Positions 1 to 11,999 of a stretch of 64,000 bases of DNA are shown here, piece after piece (positions within the stretch are counted from its first letter, which is position 1; every line of letters starts with the position of its first letter). The position numbers and the translations under genes are program-made. The notes beneath the pieces were generated by a model. It saw only the letters and a list, made by a program, of their open reading frames with translations. It was not told where the DNA came from and searched no databases. Origin of the DNA: Bugula neritina (lineage: Eukaryota; Bryozoa; Gymnolaemata; Cheilostomatida; Bugulidae); assembly GCA_964035545.1 (NCBI GenBank), contig OZ037766.1, positions 10,487,722-10,551,721 of the forward strand. Direction: 5' to 3'.

Positions 1-577
1 AAATGCACAAATCTCTTCTTTTAATTATGGTAAAAGCATGCAATGTAATCTCATGTGAAGTAAAATTTCTCAATAGCCAAATTTATTTATCAAGATTGAT
101 ACTTCGCAATTTATTTAGATTTCCTACCTTTTTGGAAATCGAGCTAGCTTTAAATTAAATAAATGAAAATAAAAATATTTGTAAGTTTACTGAAACTATA
201 TAGCTTGTGTTATGCAAACACATATTACATCAAACATAACTGGTTATAATAAAGATAATATCAAAATTATTTGAATATCTGTTTCTGCAAATTTACATTT
301 CCTATTATACAACATAATTTCATAATAGCTTTAGAAACGCGCTTAAACAATTATTTATCCTTATAATATATCAAAAAGAAACATACAACATTTTTTACAA
401 TAAACTGTTTATTTTAGTATGTAAAAGTATCTCACATAAATTTAACTTGAAAAATTAAATGGTTCACATAGTATCTGTTGTGGCGTTTTAAAGAGTTATA
501 GGTAAAAGTTTGAATTAGTGTTGCTCTTACTAAAGATATTAACGAATTTTACAAAATTAGTGTTCTTTTATCCAAAG
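1..577. other. AT-rich sequence, probably intron of the LEXM-like gene
   Basis: No exon, RNA gene or repeat is recognisable here. The first supported exon of the plus-strand gene to the right starts at 578 with two bases that complete a codon, so at least one upstream exon exists and this stretch is most likely intron. Low-complexity A/T runs dominate. Confidence 0.5.
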
Positions 578-2483
578 GTAAAGGTCATGACCTCAACCTT
601 GGCTCAAGTTCTGGATTACCACCCACTCAGTACAGAAAAGAGTCATCAATAGATGCCCTTCTCAAAAAGGTTTGCAGTGTCAAAGGACCTTACAACATAT
701 TCTCTGGGACTCGTGACAAAAGAATCAACACAGGGTCTTGCAGGCACAGAAGAGGTCTATTCCATAACCGAGGGTTTACCAGCATTTCTTCAAGTAAGAT
801 ATGATACACATTAAAAAATATGACTCGATTATTTACTATTTACAATTGAGCTAAATGCAGCAAAAGATTGGAATATATACTTTTTCACCAAATTTTCATG
901 ATATTAAGACTTTAGTACTTCAAAGTTAAATAAACTTGTAATAGCAGTCACTAAAAATAATTTTCAAATGACTGTAAAGTAAGTGAATTTATTCTGATTT
1001 AGACCAACATTATGAAAAGGCAAAAACTCCATCTTCAAAACCAGCTGCTGAAGAATACAAGAAAAACATTTCATCTCTCGTGTCTAACTTTGCCAACAAC
1101 AGAACAGCAAATACCAATAAATCCAAGGGTAAGTTGCATGTACACTCTTAATCATACATCTATTAATTAATACAATAGAGAGGTAAGGGGTGACTACCTG
1201 AATCCATTAGCATATAATTGTATGCACATGCATATCATTTATAAATAACTCAGCACAGGACTGGTCTATCTTTAATAAGTAATGATGGATTACAAAAATA
1301 TTTATAGATATTGAATATTCCAATTGCATGCACTATAGCTATAGTTTATTAAGGATGTTACAAACAGCATGTTTATGTTTTTATAAGTATTTGTGAGATT
1401 TTTAGCTTGCAACACTAATTAAAAATTTGATCAATTTTATTTTCCTGGAAACATTATTTTAAGTGCATCAGTAGAAAGTAGCAGCTATTTAAGCAGCTCA
1501 TTGCTATTTTAGTAAATATAAATTATTATTAGCCTGAGTACAGGTGCAAGCTACCCAGGTGCACCACTAATTATTAATTCTTAATAATATAATTATTGAC
1601 ATATACTATTTTTACACCATTAGTAAATTTGTATTGATTGTGCATTTTAAAAAACTAATTAGTAGTAAACATTATGTTAGTATAAAAATTGCTATGGCCA
1701 TTAGGCTCATAAAAAATTATCCTGTTCACAATGTAGCTTGTAATTTTTTACCAAATTCTCAAATACTTCGTTAAAATGCGAACCTGCAATTAGGAAGAAA
1801 ACTGTCAACAAGTTTTAAAGCATCACACTTTCGCGCTAGCACATACACACACATTTGCAAGAATATGTATGATAAGTCAATGCTTTGTTTCAGTTTATGA
1901 AGAGCAAATCCCAGCCAATCAGCAATTGAAAAAGTGTGATCACAGAAAACCCAGAACTGCAAGCAAGAAGCCCAGCCACATATCAGCTAAGGTAGATATT
2001 GCATACTTGTGTTTGAGATAATATTCAACTGTTTTAATGACTCTCCCGTAGTAACAAGTTCACAGCACATGGCTTAAAGGCATTCACTCAAAGAATGTGC
2101 CCAGTTGCTGCCTATTCACAACTAATGCAATGTTGTAGACTGCTGCTAAAGGCATGCAATGGAAAGAAAATTACGGCTTTTTATCAAGCAGTAAAAGAAT
2201 TGACAAACAGATGATGAGATTTGATCAACTCTCACCAGGACCTGGAAGGTAAATGGCTACATGATGTAATGAACATCTTTTACATCCAGAGTTCTATTTT
2301 AATGACTTGGTTCCACCCTGCATACAAGAATATAACTTTTATTTTTATGGAGAATTATTTGTTTTATAGCAAATGTGGAATAATGAGCCAGTTTTATATT
2401 AACTTAATTCAATGTTTTACAGATACAACATCGCATACAAACCCGAGCAGATCAGAAGTAGCATTAAAGCAAGACACTTCTAA
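578..2483 (+). CDS. SHIPPO/STPG-repeat protein, LEXM/CIMAP2-like, C-terminal part (5' exons outside or unseen)
   Basis: Five exons join in one frame: 578-793, 1003-1128, 1894-1991, 2211-2248 and 2423-2483 (TAA stop), giving the last 178 residues. Splice sites are AG/GT and the phases match at every junction. The first exon carries a KGPYNIFSGTRDKRINTG motif. The last junction creates SPGPGRYN, the PGPGxY signature of sperm-tail PG-rich (STPG/SHIPPO) repeats found in microtubule-associated proteins of cilia and sperm. The tail is basic (Lys/Arg rich). An AATAAA signal lies at 2656-2661. Known of the family: STPG-repeat proteins associate with axonemal microtubules. The specific LEXM (lymphocyte expansion molecule/CIMAP2) assignment is inferred from the GPY..FSG..R pattern and is less sure than the STPG call. 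The gene converges on BRIX1 with overlapping 3' signals. Confidence 0.7.
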
Positions 2484-2595
2484 ATGTACAATAACCTGGA
2501 AAGGTGTATGTGTATATATGTACGGTTATTGACTACTACAGGAGAGAGTGAGACTGCCAGACTAATGCTTCTATTATTTAATTGTAGTGTTTTGT

Positions 2596-2661
2596 TTTAT
2601 TATTGTTTTAAATCTGTACAATTCAGTAGTAAATGATATAAATTTAAAATTGTCAAATAAA
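2596..2661. promoter_or_regulatory. Overlapping convergent poly(A) signals
   Basis: AATAAA on the plus strand at 2656-2661 fits the end of the LEXM-like gene. AATAAA on the minus strand (read as TTTATT, 2596-2601) fits the end of BRIX1, whose stop codon is at 2671-2673. The plus signal lies only 10 bp from the BRIX1 stop, so cleavage some 10-30 bp downstream would place the LEXM-like 3' end inside the BRIX1 coding exon on the opposite strand. Confidence 0.5.
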
Positions 2662-2670
2662 AACCAGAGT

Positions 2671-5600
2671 TCAGTCAATCTGAGAACTGTCTATTGTGAC
2701 AAACACATCATGGGTGACGTCCTTCTTATAGGTCGGGCCTAGAGTTGTCTTCCTCTCCTCATTCTTCTCCTTGTTGTGATATCGAATGGCATATTTCTGA
2801 GCCAGAGCTTTACGCATGGCTCTTCGGTACTGAAAAATCATCATAAACAAAATTCAGTGTCAGTCTGAGTGAATTATTATATCGACTACTGCGTAGTTTT
2901 CATTATTTACATCTTTACACAAATATGTAATCGAATTTATGGTTATCATTAATACTTGGCTAGCAGTAATTGCAGCCGGCATGATTAAAAATATTATGTC
3001 ATGTCATCAACTAGAAATTATGACAGTTGATGTTTAGAAAATAGATAAAATCTTATTAAATATATTTCATCAAATATACCAGTGCAAGCAGAAAAGGAAT
3101 ATTCTACAACTGCAACGCCAACTAATCCAAAAGAGAACATAGAGTCAACGAGAGACAATACTTACAACGTTGGGAGAGGTGTAGTGTGGGTTGTGCCACA
3201 GAGTTGGTCCACCAAAACTTCCTTCAAAAATCTTGAAAGGATTCAACACAAACCTGGGACCTGCAAGAGAGAGACACGGACACTGAACTGACATCATGCT
3301 AGGAGACAGCAAAGGATTCATGCTTTGCTGTTTGTTTCATGAACATTAGATGAAAGTAATACTCTGATTTCATTGGAGCACATGATAAAAGATATATCAA
3401 CGATAGGTTGGGTTTGAACTTGCTGTGCTTAAATGATATTTTTTGCAATACATATTAAAGAGTCCAATCTATATCGGTACATAACTATCAACCAGTGATT
3501 GACTGTTTAATTTCCCCATTAAAGCAATAATTATAAATATTAAATCAATAATAAGAAATAAAATAATATAAAATATTTATGTATATAAGCACATTAATAA
3601 ATATATTAAGTCATCAGCATTTATGTTTACTAGTTTGCTGTGGAGGAGGGGGAAATTTAGATTTTTACTCAGGTTAATGGTTATAATCGGCAATAATCCT
3701 AACATTGTTATCACACATAATCAAAGTTGGGACTTGAGAGATAAGCCAGCATTACTAAAACAGAATGTGGGGGAAAGAAGAGGGGACAACTCTTCAAATT
3801 TTCAATCCAGTCCAAGCTTTTTTTAAATTTACATCTATAAAACACATTAGCTTAGTTTCTTCGAGGAAATAGCAACTTTGTGCAGGGAACTGACTACTGT
3901 AGTGCAGCACTTATTTCAGACTACTTATGTAAGATAATCTGGGGCTTATGGCACCACAATTGGTGGCAGAAAAATAAAAAGCTATTAAATTGAATTTTGA
4001 TCTACTGGGATGAATGAACAACTAAGATAAACTCTATGGGGCACACAACTCCTATTCACGAGTCTTGTAAATGAATGGCAGTGGTACGTACGAGGACCCT
4101 TACCTATCTCAGTAAGAGATCCCGTTTCTTCAACAATCTGGTAGTTTCTGAACCATATTCTGTTATCATTTACTGAGAAAGTATAGACATTGTCTATAAA
4201 AGGCTGGCTCTTGGGATGATTATGAGGTGTGCTGAATATTTGTGTGAATAATTCTTTGAGCAGCTGAAAATGAGGCAGCTCGTCAAATGACTAAAAATAT
4301 AAACAAGTAGAAATTAGCATACAAAAAAGAATTTTATTATAAATGATAGATTCATTTACGCACCGCAACTGGTGGATAAAATTTGATCGGGTACAAATTT
4401 AAACAATTGCTAAGAATATAAATAATTATAATTGGTATTACCGAGTCAAATGACAAAACTGGCCTAGACCCTCTCAAGCAATTGCCCGTCAGCTTCAATT
4501 CATCCATTGTGTGGACTACAAAGCATAGAAACTATATATTCATCTGATATAAACACACGCATGCAGCGTACTTGTTGAAATACAGTAGCATAGTGACAAG
4601 TGACACCTTTACAATATGATGCAGACTCAACCAAACTCAATGACTTACCGAGACGACTTGAAATGATTTACTTACACGGTAGATACTCAAGCCGCATAGA
4701 CTTGATACTATAAAGGTAAAGTAAAACTTATTCTCTTAAAATATAATTCAGTTAGAAACCAAAAAGAACTCAGGACACTATATATATCTAGTTGATTGAT
4801 GTTCATAACATTTTATTTATTTTTGAGTCACCTTCAACATAATATTAATGGTGCTAGAATGCACTTTGAGTGGTTGCGGAGTTGATAGTAAGGAAAATCA
4901 AGTTCATTGCTTTATTGTTAGCTTCAGCTGTTTTAAACTTTAAATATTTGCAACAAAACGTTAGTAAATCTGATTAACACTTTCAAACATGCAGCCAACA
5001 GTCTAACCCCCCTGCTAAGGTTTAATAGAACTAGTATCACTGTAATACAATAGTTACATGGTAACACTTGACACTCTCAGTTCATAGTTATAGCTTGTAG
5101 CAGTTCATTATTGGAAACTAAGTAACTTCCCTAACAATACATATGCTACTGCATGTGGGTTTTAGTATAACATTTAAAACTACTACCATTTTCCACTAGA
5201 AACTTCACTGATGGTCCTGCAGGGGTGTTGGAAGCCCATAAATAAAGGTCTTGATTCTTCTTCGATTCAAAAAACAAAACTTTATTACAGTTCTTCATCT
5301 CTGCTATCTAAAACATCAACCATGCACTTGATAGGGTGAAAATGGTTGCTCACATATAAAACAAGCATACGTCAAGGAACTATCACCTAGCGAAACTTTG
5401 ACCAAATACAAAGTGTTGATATTGCATATCACTTATATAACTTACAAACCAAAATACATAGTGTAACTAGGATTGCCAGAAAAAGTATTTGCTGCTTTTT
5501 AGCACCTTTCATATGAAAAATCCTGAGATTCCTCAATTTCAATTGGCGTATTTTTACACTGCGAATAGTATTATACATTACCAGTAGAAAAAAGATATAG

Positions 5601-7502
5601 TATTAAATCATTTAGTGTTACACTACGCATTCATAGAACTATGCTCATGTGTTCGTTAGATAGATCCAACAAGCTTCAAGCTTCCCCAATGATTCATACA
5701 AAAGTGCTGACAGCCTTTATGAGAACAGAAAAGCAACATTGGCAAGATTATAAAAGATAATGTTGAACTAGAGGCTAAACCAAGTTGCATTGCAGAACAT
5801 TTCTTGAAATAAAAGTGTAACAAATAACTCACAAAGGTCAAGACATCTAAAATTTCTTCCATCATATCATAGCTATTTTATCAGGTAAAGTTGTTAAATT
5901 ACAAACAGGGGTGTAGAATAACTGAGATCCAGAAATCCCAATGTTTACAGGATGACCAACAGTTGAAACATTTTGAATTTTAAAGACAATAAGAATAATT
6001 TACTTGCTTAAATGTGTTATAAGTTATATAAAGCAATATAATGTTAAATCACTGAACATCCTATGCCATGAACTAATTCAAAGTCGGCTACCAATGTTAG
6101 ATCAAGGTATGTTATTTGAAAAAACTTACCTCATTAATTTCAAGAAGTTTTTCACTTTTATGCATTTTCACATCTGTAAAATATTAAAAATTGATGACAT
6201 CCAAATAAACGAAAGTTACTAAAGGGACCTTGTTACTTAACATAAGATGTGCTTTACAGCTATAAGATTGGCTCATTGAGAAATCATTTAGAATAATTCG
6301 TGTAAACTTGTTAATTTCAACCAATTTACTTTTGCCAACGTTACTTCACCATCACTTTAATTTAAAAACATTTGTCAATATGGACAGAGTGTAGTAAATA
6401 TAATTATACTTTAACAAAGTCAGTATATATACAAAATCTGAACTGAATTTAGTGCTGATATAAGCCAGTCATTGCTTTCTATTCTACATATTTTTGTGGC
6501 TAAATGGAATCGAACTGAAAATTATTAAAATAATAACAAGATTTCAGTTATGTTCTACAAGCTGGTGGCTTTCATTATTTACAAATGAGCTGCCTGCGGT
6601 AAATTATAATGTCATGATTCATAAAATAGAAGATTGATGTTGCTATAAATGACATTAGTTTTAGGAAATTTATCTTTTGCTCTGTGAGTATAAGTATATT
6701 TGTAATCATAATGTTGATATTTGATTATGAATGAAAGTGACTAAGATGTTATAGTAGAAAGAGCAAAGATTTACAATTCTATAAGTGAAGTGAAGCAGCT
6801 GAGTATCAGAGACCCCAAATGCAATGTGAAAAATCTCACTCAAACCAGGCTGTTAAATTAAACAACCTACTGTTAAATAAAAATATTAAGGCAAATCAAA
6901 CCTGGCTTAGAATGTGGCATTAAAGCTCTTAGATCTCTCATCAAATGTCGTTCTCTAGAACCAATGCCTCGGGAAGAAAACACCAAGACCCGTTCTTTGT
7001 TTACCCATCTCCCCTACATGAAACATCAGCAACTTACGACCAACATTATTTTACCAGTTGATTTGAAAACGCCTTAATATCATATTTTGGTAACAATGCC
7101 AATTGCTAATAAAATCTAAAGCATAATATTAAAATGCACGATCTAATAGAACAACATTGTATTTGATATTAAAAATAACTTATAATGTCAATCAATGTTA
7201 TCATACCCCAAACTCAATTACTATCATCATCAGTGTTATAAAACAAGTTATAGTTGAGTTAATTCTTGAAGTAAATGTAAGGTGCGATGATAATGATGAT
7301 CATTATCATAATGCACATGTTACTAACATTTACATACCATTTTTGCTACTGGCTCCATATTGTCAGATTGAACAGTGGATGGAAGAGCGCTATTTTCTTC
7401 ATCTTTACCTTTGACTGAAGTAGCAGATGTGGTAGCTGCAGAAGACTGTACCTGCCCTTGTCCTTGCAGTTTTCGTTTTTTCGAATTTTTAGTTATCACC
7501 AT
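2671..7502 (-). CDS. BRIX1: Ribosome biogenesis protein BRX1 homologue (complete, 8 exons, 318 aa)
   Basis: Exons in transcript order: 7502-7338, 7013-6902, 6173-6130, 5307-5187, 4515-4442, 4290-4104, 3260-3166 and 2829-2671 (TGA). All junctions are GT-AG and in phase. The start is the ATG at 7502, which opens a basic N-terminus. Human BRIX1 (353 aa) is matched across the Brix domain: NKER then FSSRGI, the HLM.DLR.LMPHSK segment, EMKNCNK, LKLTGNCL.GSRP, the FDELPHF stretch, SQPFIDNV, DNRIWFRNYQI, and FEGSFGGPTLWHNPHYTSPN, ending in a basic tail and DVFVT. The protein is nucleolar and is needed for pre-60S assembly and 27S rRNA processing. The tail after DVFVT is shorter than in human, which explains the smaller size. 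No broken reading frame was seen. Confidence 0.95.
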
Positions 7503-9629
7503 GTTTCTACTCTATAAAACTAAATAATTTATTTTACTTTAATTTTAAGTTTACTTAGTCTTTCCTTTTCAACTTGACTTCAAGTTTTTACAATAACTTT
7601 ATGGCTTTTATTATCCGAATGAATAACAATTACAACATTATAACTAATATTAAAAAGCTTAAGTTAATTACTAAAACTAGTAATAACAGTACTAATAGTA
7701 ATACTAATAGTAATACTAATATTAATGACATAACTTTATAAGTATAAGTATTACTATGTCTATTACTAATAGTTATAGTAATACTAATTGACAGTATGTG
7801 TACGAGTATAAATATAATCGAGTAAAACTAATACTAATTGAGTAATACTAATACTAATACTAGTAATAGCAATAGTAATACTAAGAGTTATACGGTAATG
7901 GTTATACTAATAATCAAACCGAATATAAATTATAAATATTACCATTATCATTATCATTATGATTATTAGCATAAAACTAAAAATAAATTAAAATACCAAG
8001 TCCAATATCAATATGATAATCATAAAATCATAATGATTATGAATATAAAATAAAAATTAAATATTCAATATGGATCAGAATATAGTTGTGAACTACAATT
8101 CCAGATAGACGAACTCCAACTGGACGACTTTATTTAAAAATATTAACTATGATTATTGATTATCAATATAAATAATATCTAGAACCGTCACCGTGGAAGG
8201 AAGTTGAACTTAAGAACAAGAAGTGACAATTTGACTTTGAAATAGTCAAATACAGTATGAGTATGACTATGAGTATCACTGTAACTGTAAGACTATCAGT
8301 ATCACTGTAACTAACACTAGCATTAAGTTTAACAGTAACACTAACAGACTATGAGACGAGTATCAGTATGACTATGACATTGACTGTAAGACTAACTCTA
8401 CGACTAAGACAGTAAGAGTAAGAGTAATCAGTAAGTGTACGAGTGCCATCAGTATGACTATGACTATCACTTTGAGTAGGCATAGCAAATGTAATATAAA
8501 TGTTAACATTGATTCCGTCACACAATGACTATAATATGACAACTGAAAAGCAACAAATGTTAGCTTGTGGTAGTTAAACAGGTACTTAGAGTATAATTAT
8601 TTTGAAATTGGTGGGATTTCAACTATTTGGTACTTCCAGTTTGCTTGGCCACACGTGCATTCATTATGATTAAAATTAGCCACTGGCTTTTGAGATTTTG
8701 ATTCAATGATGAGTAACATTAATTTATTATTTTCAGCTTGAAATAAAATTGAAGATATCAAAAATGCTGATCTAAGGCTAATGTCATATATTAACAATAT
8801 TAAGGTCAAGGTCAGGTTTGCGTCCGAATTCTGTTACAGAGGCAGATACTACTACTAGTGATAGTTATACTTAATCTTATTGTTTTCGTATAAACATAAC
8901 TAGTACTAGTAGTATTAGTACTACTAACCAAACTAATGTAACTACTTTTTAAAAATAAAAAATGGTGTGCAGAAAGGATGTATGCGGTTTTATATGCATT
9001 TTCATTACGTACGCTGCCGTTTTTTATGCGGATTATGTGGTAACATTTCATCTAATACTAGGATCCTTAGGAGAACTGCAAAGGTAAAACTAAAAGTAAA
9101 TCTAAATCAGTAAAACTAAATGACTATGAGTAAATGGCTGGAAGTAAAGGTTAATCAACATCGAATTCAATTTGAACTTCAAAGTTTTTTAGACTTGGGG
9201 TTTCACTTGGTTGTTTTAAAGTTGTACTTTCTTTTTCTTGAATATTATCATTATGATTATGATTATGATTATCATTATGTATTACTTTTAGTTTTACTAT
9301 TACTAGTAATAGTAAATTATGTAATACTAATACTAATAATAATACTAATAGTAATACTAATAGTAACAGTATTACTATTACTATTAGTATAACTATAACT
9401 ATAAGTATTAGTAATACTAATAGTATTACAGTATTATTATCACTATTACTATTAGTATTACTATTAGTATTAATAGTATAACTATAACTATAAGTATTAT
9501 TGTTACTATTATAATTATTATTAGTATTACTATTAGTATTACCTTTAGTATTAGACTTTGCATTGGTGTTAGTATTAGTATTAGCATTAGTATTAGTATT
9601 AGCATTAGTATTAGCATTAGTATTACTAT
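7503..9629. repeat. Degenerate simple-sequence tract (TAATAC/TAATAG, GATTAT, GTATNA words)
   Basis: From about 7660 the DNA is dominated by imperfect runs of TAATAC and TAATAG hexamers, then GACTATGAGTATCACTGTAACT-like words (8250-8480), GATTAT runs (9250-9290) and a dense block of TAGTATTA/TAATACTA on both strands (9290-9629). Long hydrophobic reading frames here are translations of the repeat (VILIVIL-type) and not genes. The same sequence type continues after the retrotransposon (17076-17118), which shows the element landed inside it. The part near 7503-7600 may contain the BRIX1 promoter, but no element is identifiable. Confidence 0.8.
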
Positions 9630-9935
9630 TGTGGTGGCTCGTGGAGCTACCAGCAACACAATACGCAAGGTTGCGTATTGACCCGGAACAATGTATTAGC
9701 CAATTAGCTAGGCTGTTTTATAAGTAATAGTAGCCGCTTCGCGCTACTAGCTCAGTTGAGGATAGTGCTGTAAACTAAATAGACGTGCGTATCATTACTG
9801 TTGTACATTAGATTTTATTATGTGTTCTTGTATTAAAATATAACGATATCTACTCGACTTAACTCGGTGAAGTTTCTCTAGTGATAAATAGACTCTCTTG
9901 GTGGCACATCAACCCTAAATCTGAAAACTATAACA
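9630..9935 (+). repeat. 5' LTR (306 bp)
   Basis: Starts TGTGGTGGCTCG and ends CTATAACA. It contains a perfect 10-bp inverted repeat with a 2-base loop at 9659-9680 (CAATACGCAA GG TTGCGTATTG), able to form a hairpin. ATTAAA-type and A/T-rich stretches near 9830-9845 could hold the poly(A) signal. It is identical to the 3' LTR. Confidence 0.97.
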
Positions 9936-9936
9936 G

Positions 9937-9954
9937 TGGTGGCAGCAGTGGGAT
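9937..9954 (+). other. Candidate primer-binding site
   Basis: TGGTGGCAGCAGTGGGAT begins two bases after the 5' LTR. A TGG start at this position is standard for tRNA-primed LTR elements (complement of tRNA 3' CCA). I could not match it confidently to a particular tRNA. Confidence 0.55.
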
Positions 9955-9968
9955 AGTGTATATCAAAG

Positions 9969-10835
9969 ATGGAGACTGAAAATACTAGAATGCAACCACC
10001 CCCAGTAGAAGGTGAGCGTAGAAATGCTGTTAATCCTGTGAATCGTGAGAGAGAAGAAGCTTATAGACATTGCTTGAAAGCTCCCACCTTTACTGGGTCG
10101 GAAGATGTCGAACAATTTATACAAGAATTTAGAGAGGTAATGGAGGTTGCTCAATGGCCGCATAGAGTGGCCCTTATTCAATTGCGGAGAGCGGTGACGG
10201 AGCAAGCCAAGCCGTACGGAGTGGGAACGGACGTAGACGGAATACTGGCTGCGCTGCGGGCCCGTTTTGGCATCTCCGTAATAGACGCTAGGACCAAGCT
10301 AGAGAGATTGTGCCGCACCCCGCGGACCTCGCTGCAAGAACATGCCGCGACGGTGAAGAAGCTGGCGCAGATTGCATATAGCGATCTGCCAGCACAACAC
10401 CAAGAGCGTTACACCTATGACGCCTTTGTCCAGTCACTAAACGACCTGGGCCTAGACCATCACCTACGAGCTAAAAGGATAACCAGAATAGAGGATGCCC
10501 TGAAGGCTGGGGAAGCTTACCTGTTGGCTACCCAAATGCATCGAGCACAAAGGAACCCACCAGTAGTTGGAGTCAACGCTGCCAGGGCTACGACAGGTCC
10601 TGAAGCCCTCCCGCTGGAAGCCGAAGTGGACCGTATGGTAGAGATGCTGGGACAACTGGTAACCATTCTGGCCGGTGCTGGCCCCGGTCAGGCCCTGCGG
10701 GTGCCCCCAACGCCTGTGGGGCAGGGCTGGAGTAGCGCTGATCAGGACCAGGGACAGAAAAGACGACCCCAATACCAGGGGGCGTTAAACTGTCACGGCC
10801 CGCGGACACTCTCCCTCCCCGCGGGCCGCAACTGA
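9969..10835 (+). CDS. gag: Retrotransposon Gag (288 aa)
   Basis: ATG at 9969, 14 bases after the candidate PBS. Residues about 38-64 carry the PTFTGSEDVEQFIQEF pattern common at the start of the Ty3/gypsy capsid domain, followed by helical capsid-like sequence with LR.RFG and a Q..YAFVQ-like region. Gag forms the intracellular particle that packages element RNA. The frame ends with NCHGPRTLSLPAGRN and TGA at 10833-10835, exactly where a CCHC zinc knuckle would be expected (only the first Cys and a CHG remain). This suggests a 1-base shift near 10790. The downstream frame +2 stays open as an Arg/Pro-rich stretch. Confidence 0.85.
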   Translation: METENTRMQPPPVEGERRNAVNPVNREREEAYRHCLKAPTFTGSEDVEQFIQEFREVMEVAQWPHRVALIQLRRAVTEQAKPYGVGTDVDGILAALRARFGISVIDARTKLERLCRTPRTSLQEHAATVKKLAQIAYSDLPAQHQERYTYDAFVQSLNDLGLDHHLRAKRITRIEDALKAGEAYLLATQMHRAQRNPPVVGVNAARATTGPEALPLEAEVDRMVEMLGQLVTILAGAGPGQALRVPPTPVGQGWSSADQDQGQKRRPQYQGALNCHGPRTLSLPAGRN

Positions 10836-11123
10836 AGGAGTATGGTGGAACACGCCGTCGTCTGTCCGTACGGACACGACGGAACACTCCACCCGAGTGG
10901 CAGGTACCACGCAGGACTAGTAGGCCCGCACAACGGCCAAGTACCTTCTCCCTGCCACTCGCTAACCGGTTTCACCGGTTACCTCGGGAGGAGGAGCCCG
11001 CCACTGAAATGGAGCCAGAAGGCCCAGTGGAGAGGCCCAAACCCCGCCGGCACCAACCTCGCCGCCGGAAGCCCCGTAAACCACGGGTGAAACCCCTGCC
11101 GTCCTGTCAAACCAGGACAGCAC
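10836..11123 (+). pseudogene. Frameshifted Gag nucleocapsid / Gag-Pro linker
   Basis: No single frame continues Gag. The frame two bases over (frame of 11009) is open from before 10790 through the G run at 11128-11136 and encodes a basic, proline-rich region (RPKPRRHQPRRRKPRKPRVK), plausible for nucleocapsid RNA binding. The protease then resumes in the gag frame. A run of nine G at 11128-11136 is an obvious slip site for the second shift. A GGCCCGCGG/CCGCGGGCC inverted repeat lies at about 10797-10827. Confidence 0.5.
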
Positions 11124-11999
11124 ATGCGGGGGGGGGTGAAAGTACAACCACATGGAGAGAGCTATTTCCTACCCGGAAAGGTGGCCGGCAACGCCGTCAC
11201 TTTCCTGCTCGACTCCGGTTGTACTACCAACCTTCTCAGTCGTAGAGTCTTTGAGGCACTGCCCCGCCAGGACAGGGATAGAGTACGACCGTATACGGGG
11301 GAACATGGCACCCTGGCAGACGGGTCATGTATCCCCTTTTATGGTATTATCGAGCTCCCTGGGCGTGTCCGAGATCAGGCTGTACAGGAGACCTTTATCA
11401 TAGGTCAACTGGAGGAAGATGCTATCCTCGGCATGCCCTTCTTGAAGCAACACCAGTGCCGAATAGACTTTAGTAAGTCGGTGGTGCTGATGGGCGGGCG
11501 AGAACTCGCCTGTGTGGATAAGTTTGGGCGTCCTCTGGTGGGCGGTGTTCAGGTAGTTCGAAACTGCACCGTGCCCGGACGCTCTAGAGCTACTATCCAC
11601 TGCCGAGTGAACAACAACCGGATAGCCAGGCTCGGGGTCGTTGAAGGCGCGCACGAAAGGATCCAACTCGCCAGTAGTTTAAACCGACTAACTGAGCGAG
11701 GGGAGGTCTTAGTGCAGTGTGTCAACCCCTTTACCGAGCCCATTGAGCTCCCAGCTGGGTCAATGCTGGGCCGGTTCCACTCCGTCCAGGAAGAGGACGT
11801 GGGCCCGTCGCTGGGTGACGCGACGGAGGCACCCCCTCGACACCCTATTCAGGGACGAGGGGCAGTCCCAACACATCTCCGGGAGTTATACGAAACAGCC
11901 AGTGGCGGCTGCGCGAGTAACAGAGAACGCCAAGCTATGGCTAAGTTACTACGCGACTACGGTGATGTGTCAGCAGCGGAGAGCATGACGTGGGACTGA
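11091..11999 (+). CDS. pro: Retrotransposon aspartic protease with start of pol
   Basis: The frame is open from 11091; the first ATG is at 11124. The motif FLLDSGCTTNLLS has the catalytic D-S/T-G of retropepsins (near residue 30 from that ATG), and AILGMPFL further on is the second conserved ILG motif of the fold. The enzyme matures Gag-Pol. The frame then runs into sequence that normally precedes RT (LLRDYGDV) and stops with TGA at 11997-11999. The next frame (open from 11966) continues as SSGEHDVGLTG, the usual Ty3/gypsy sequence before RT, so the two parts are separated by a single-base shift at about 11966-11970. Confidence 0.85.
   Translation, partial: NPCRPVKPGQHMRGGVKVQPHGESYFLPGKVAGNAVTFLLDSGCTTNLLSRRVFEALPRQDRDRVRPYTGEHGTLADGSCIPFYGIIELPGRVRDQAVQETFIIGQLEEDAILGMPFLKQHQCRIDFSKSVVLMGGRELACVDKFGRPLVGGVQVVRNCTVPGRSRATIHCRVNNNRIARLGVVEGAHERIQLASSLNRLTERGEVLVQCVNPFTEPIELPAGSMLGRFHSVQEEDVGPSLGDATEAPPRHPIQGRGAVPTHLRELYETASGGCASNRERQAMAKLLRDYGDVSAAESMTWD

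Noticed and set aside
9120-9668. Two long hydrophobic reading frames rich in Leu/Ile/Val on both strands
   Set aside because: They are translations of TAATAC/TAGTAT simple repeats; the periodic residue pattern and presence on both strands show they are not genes.
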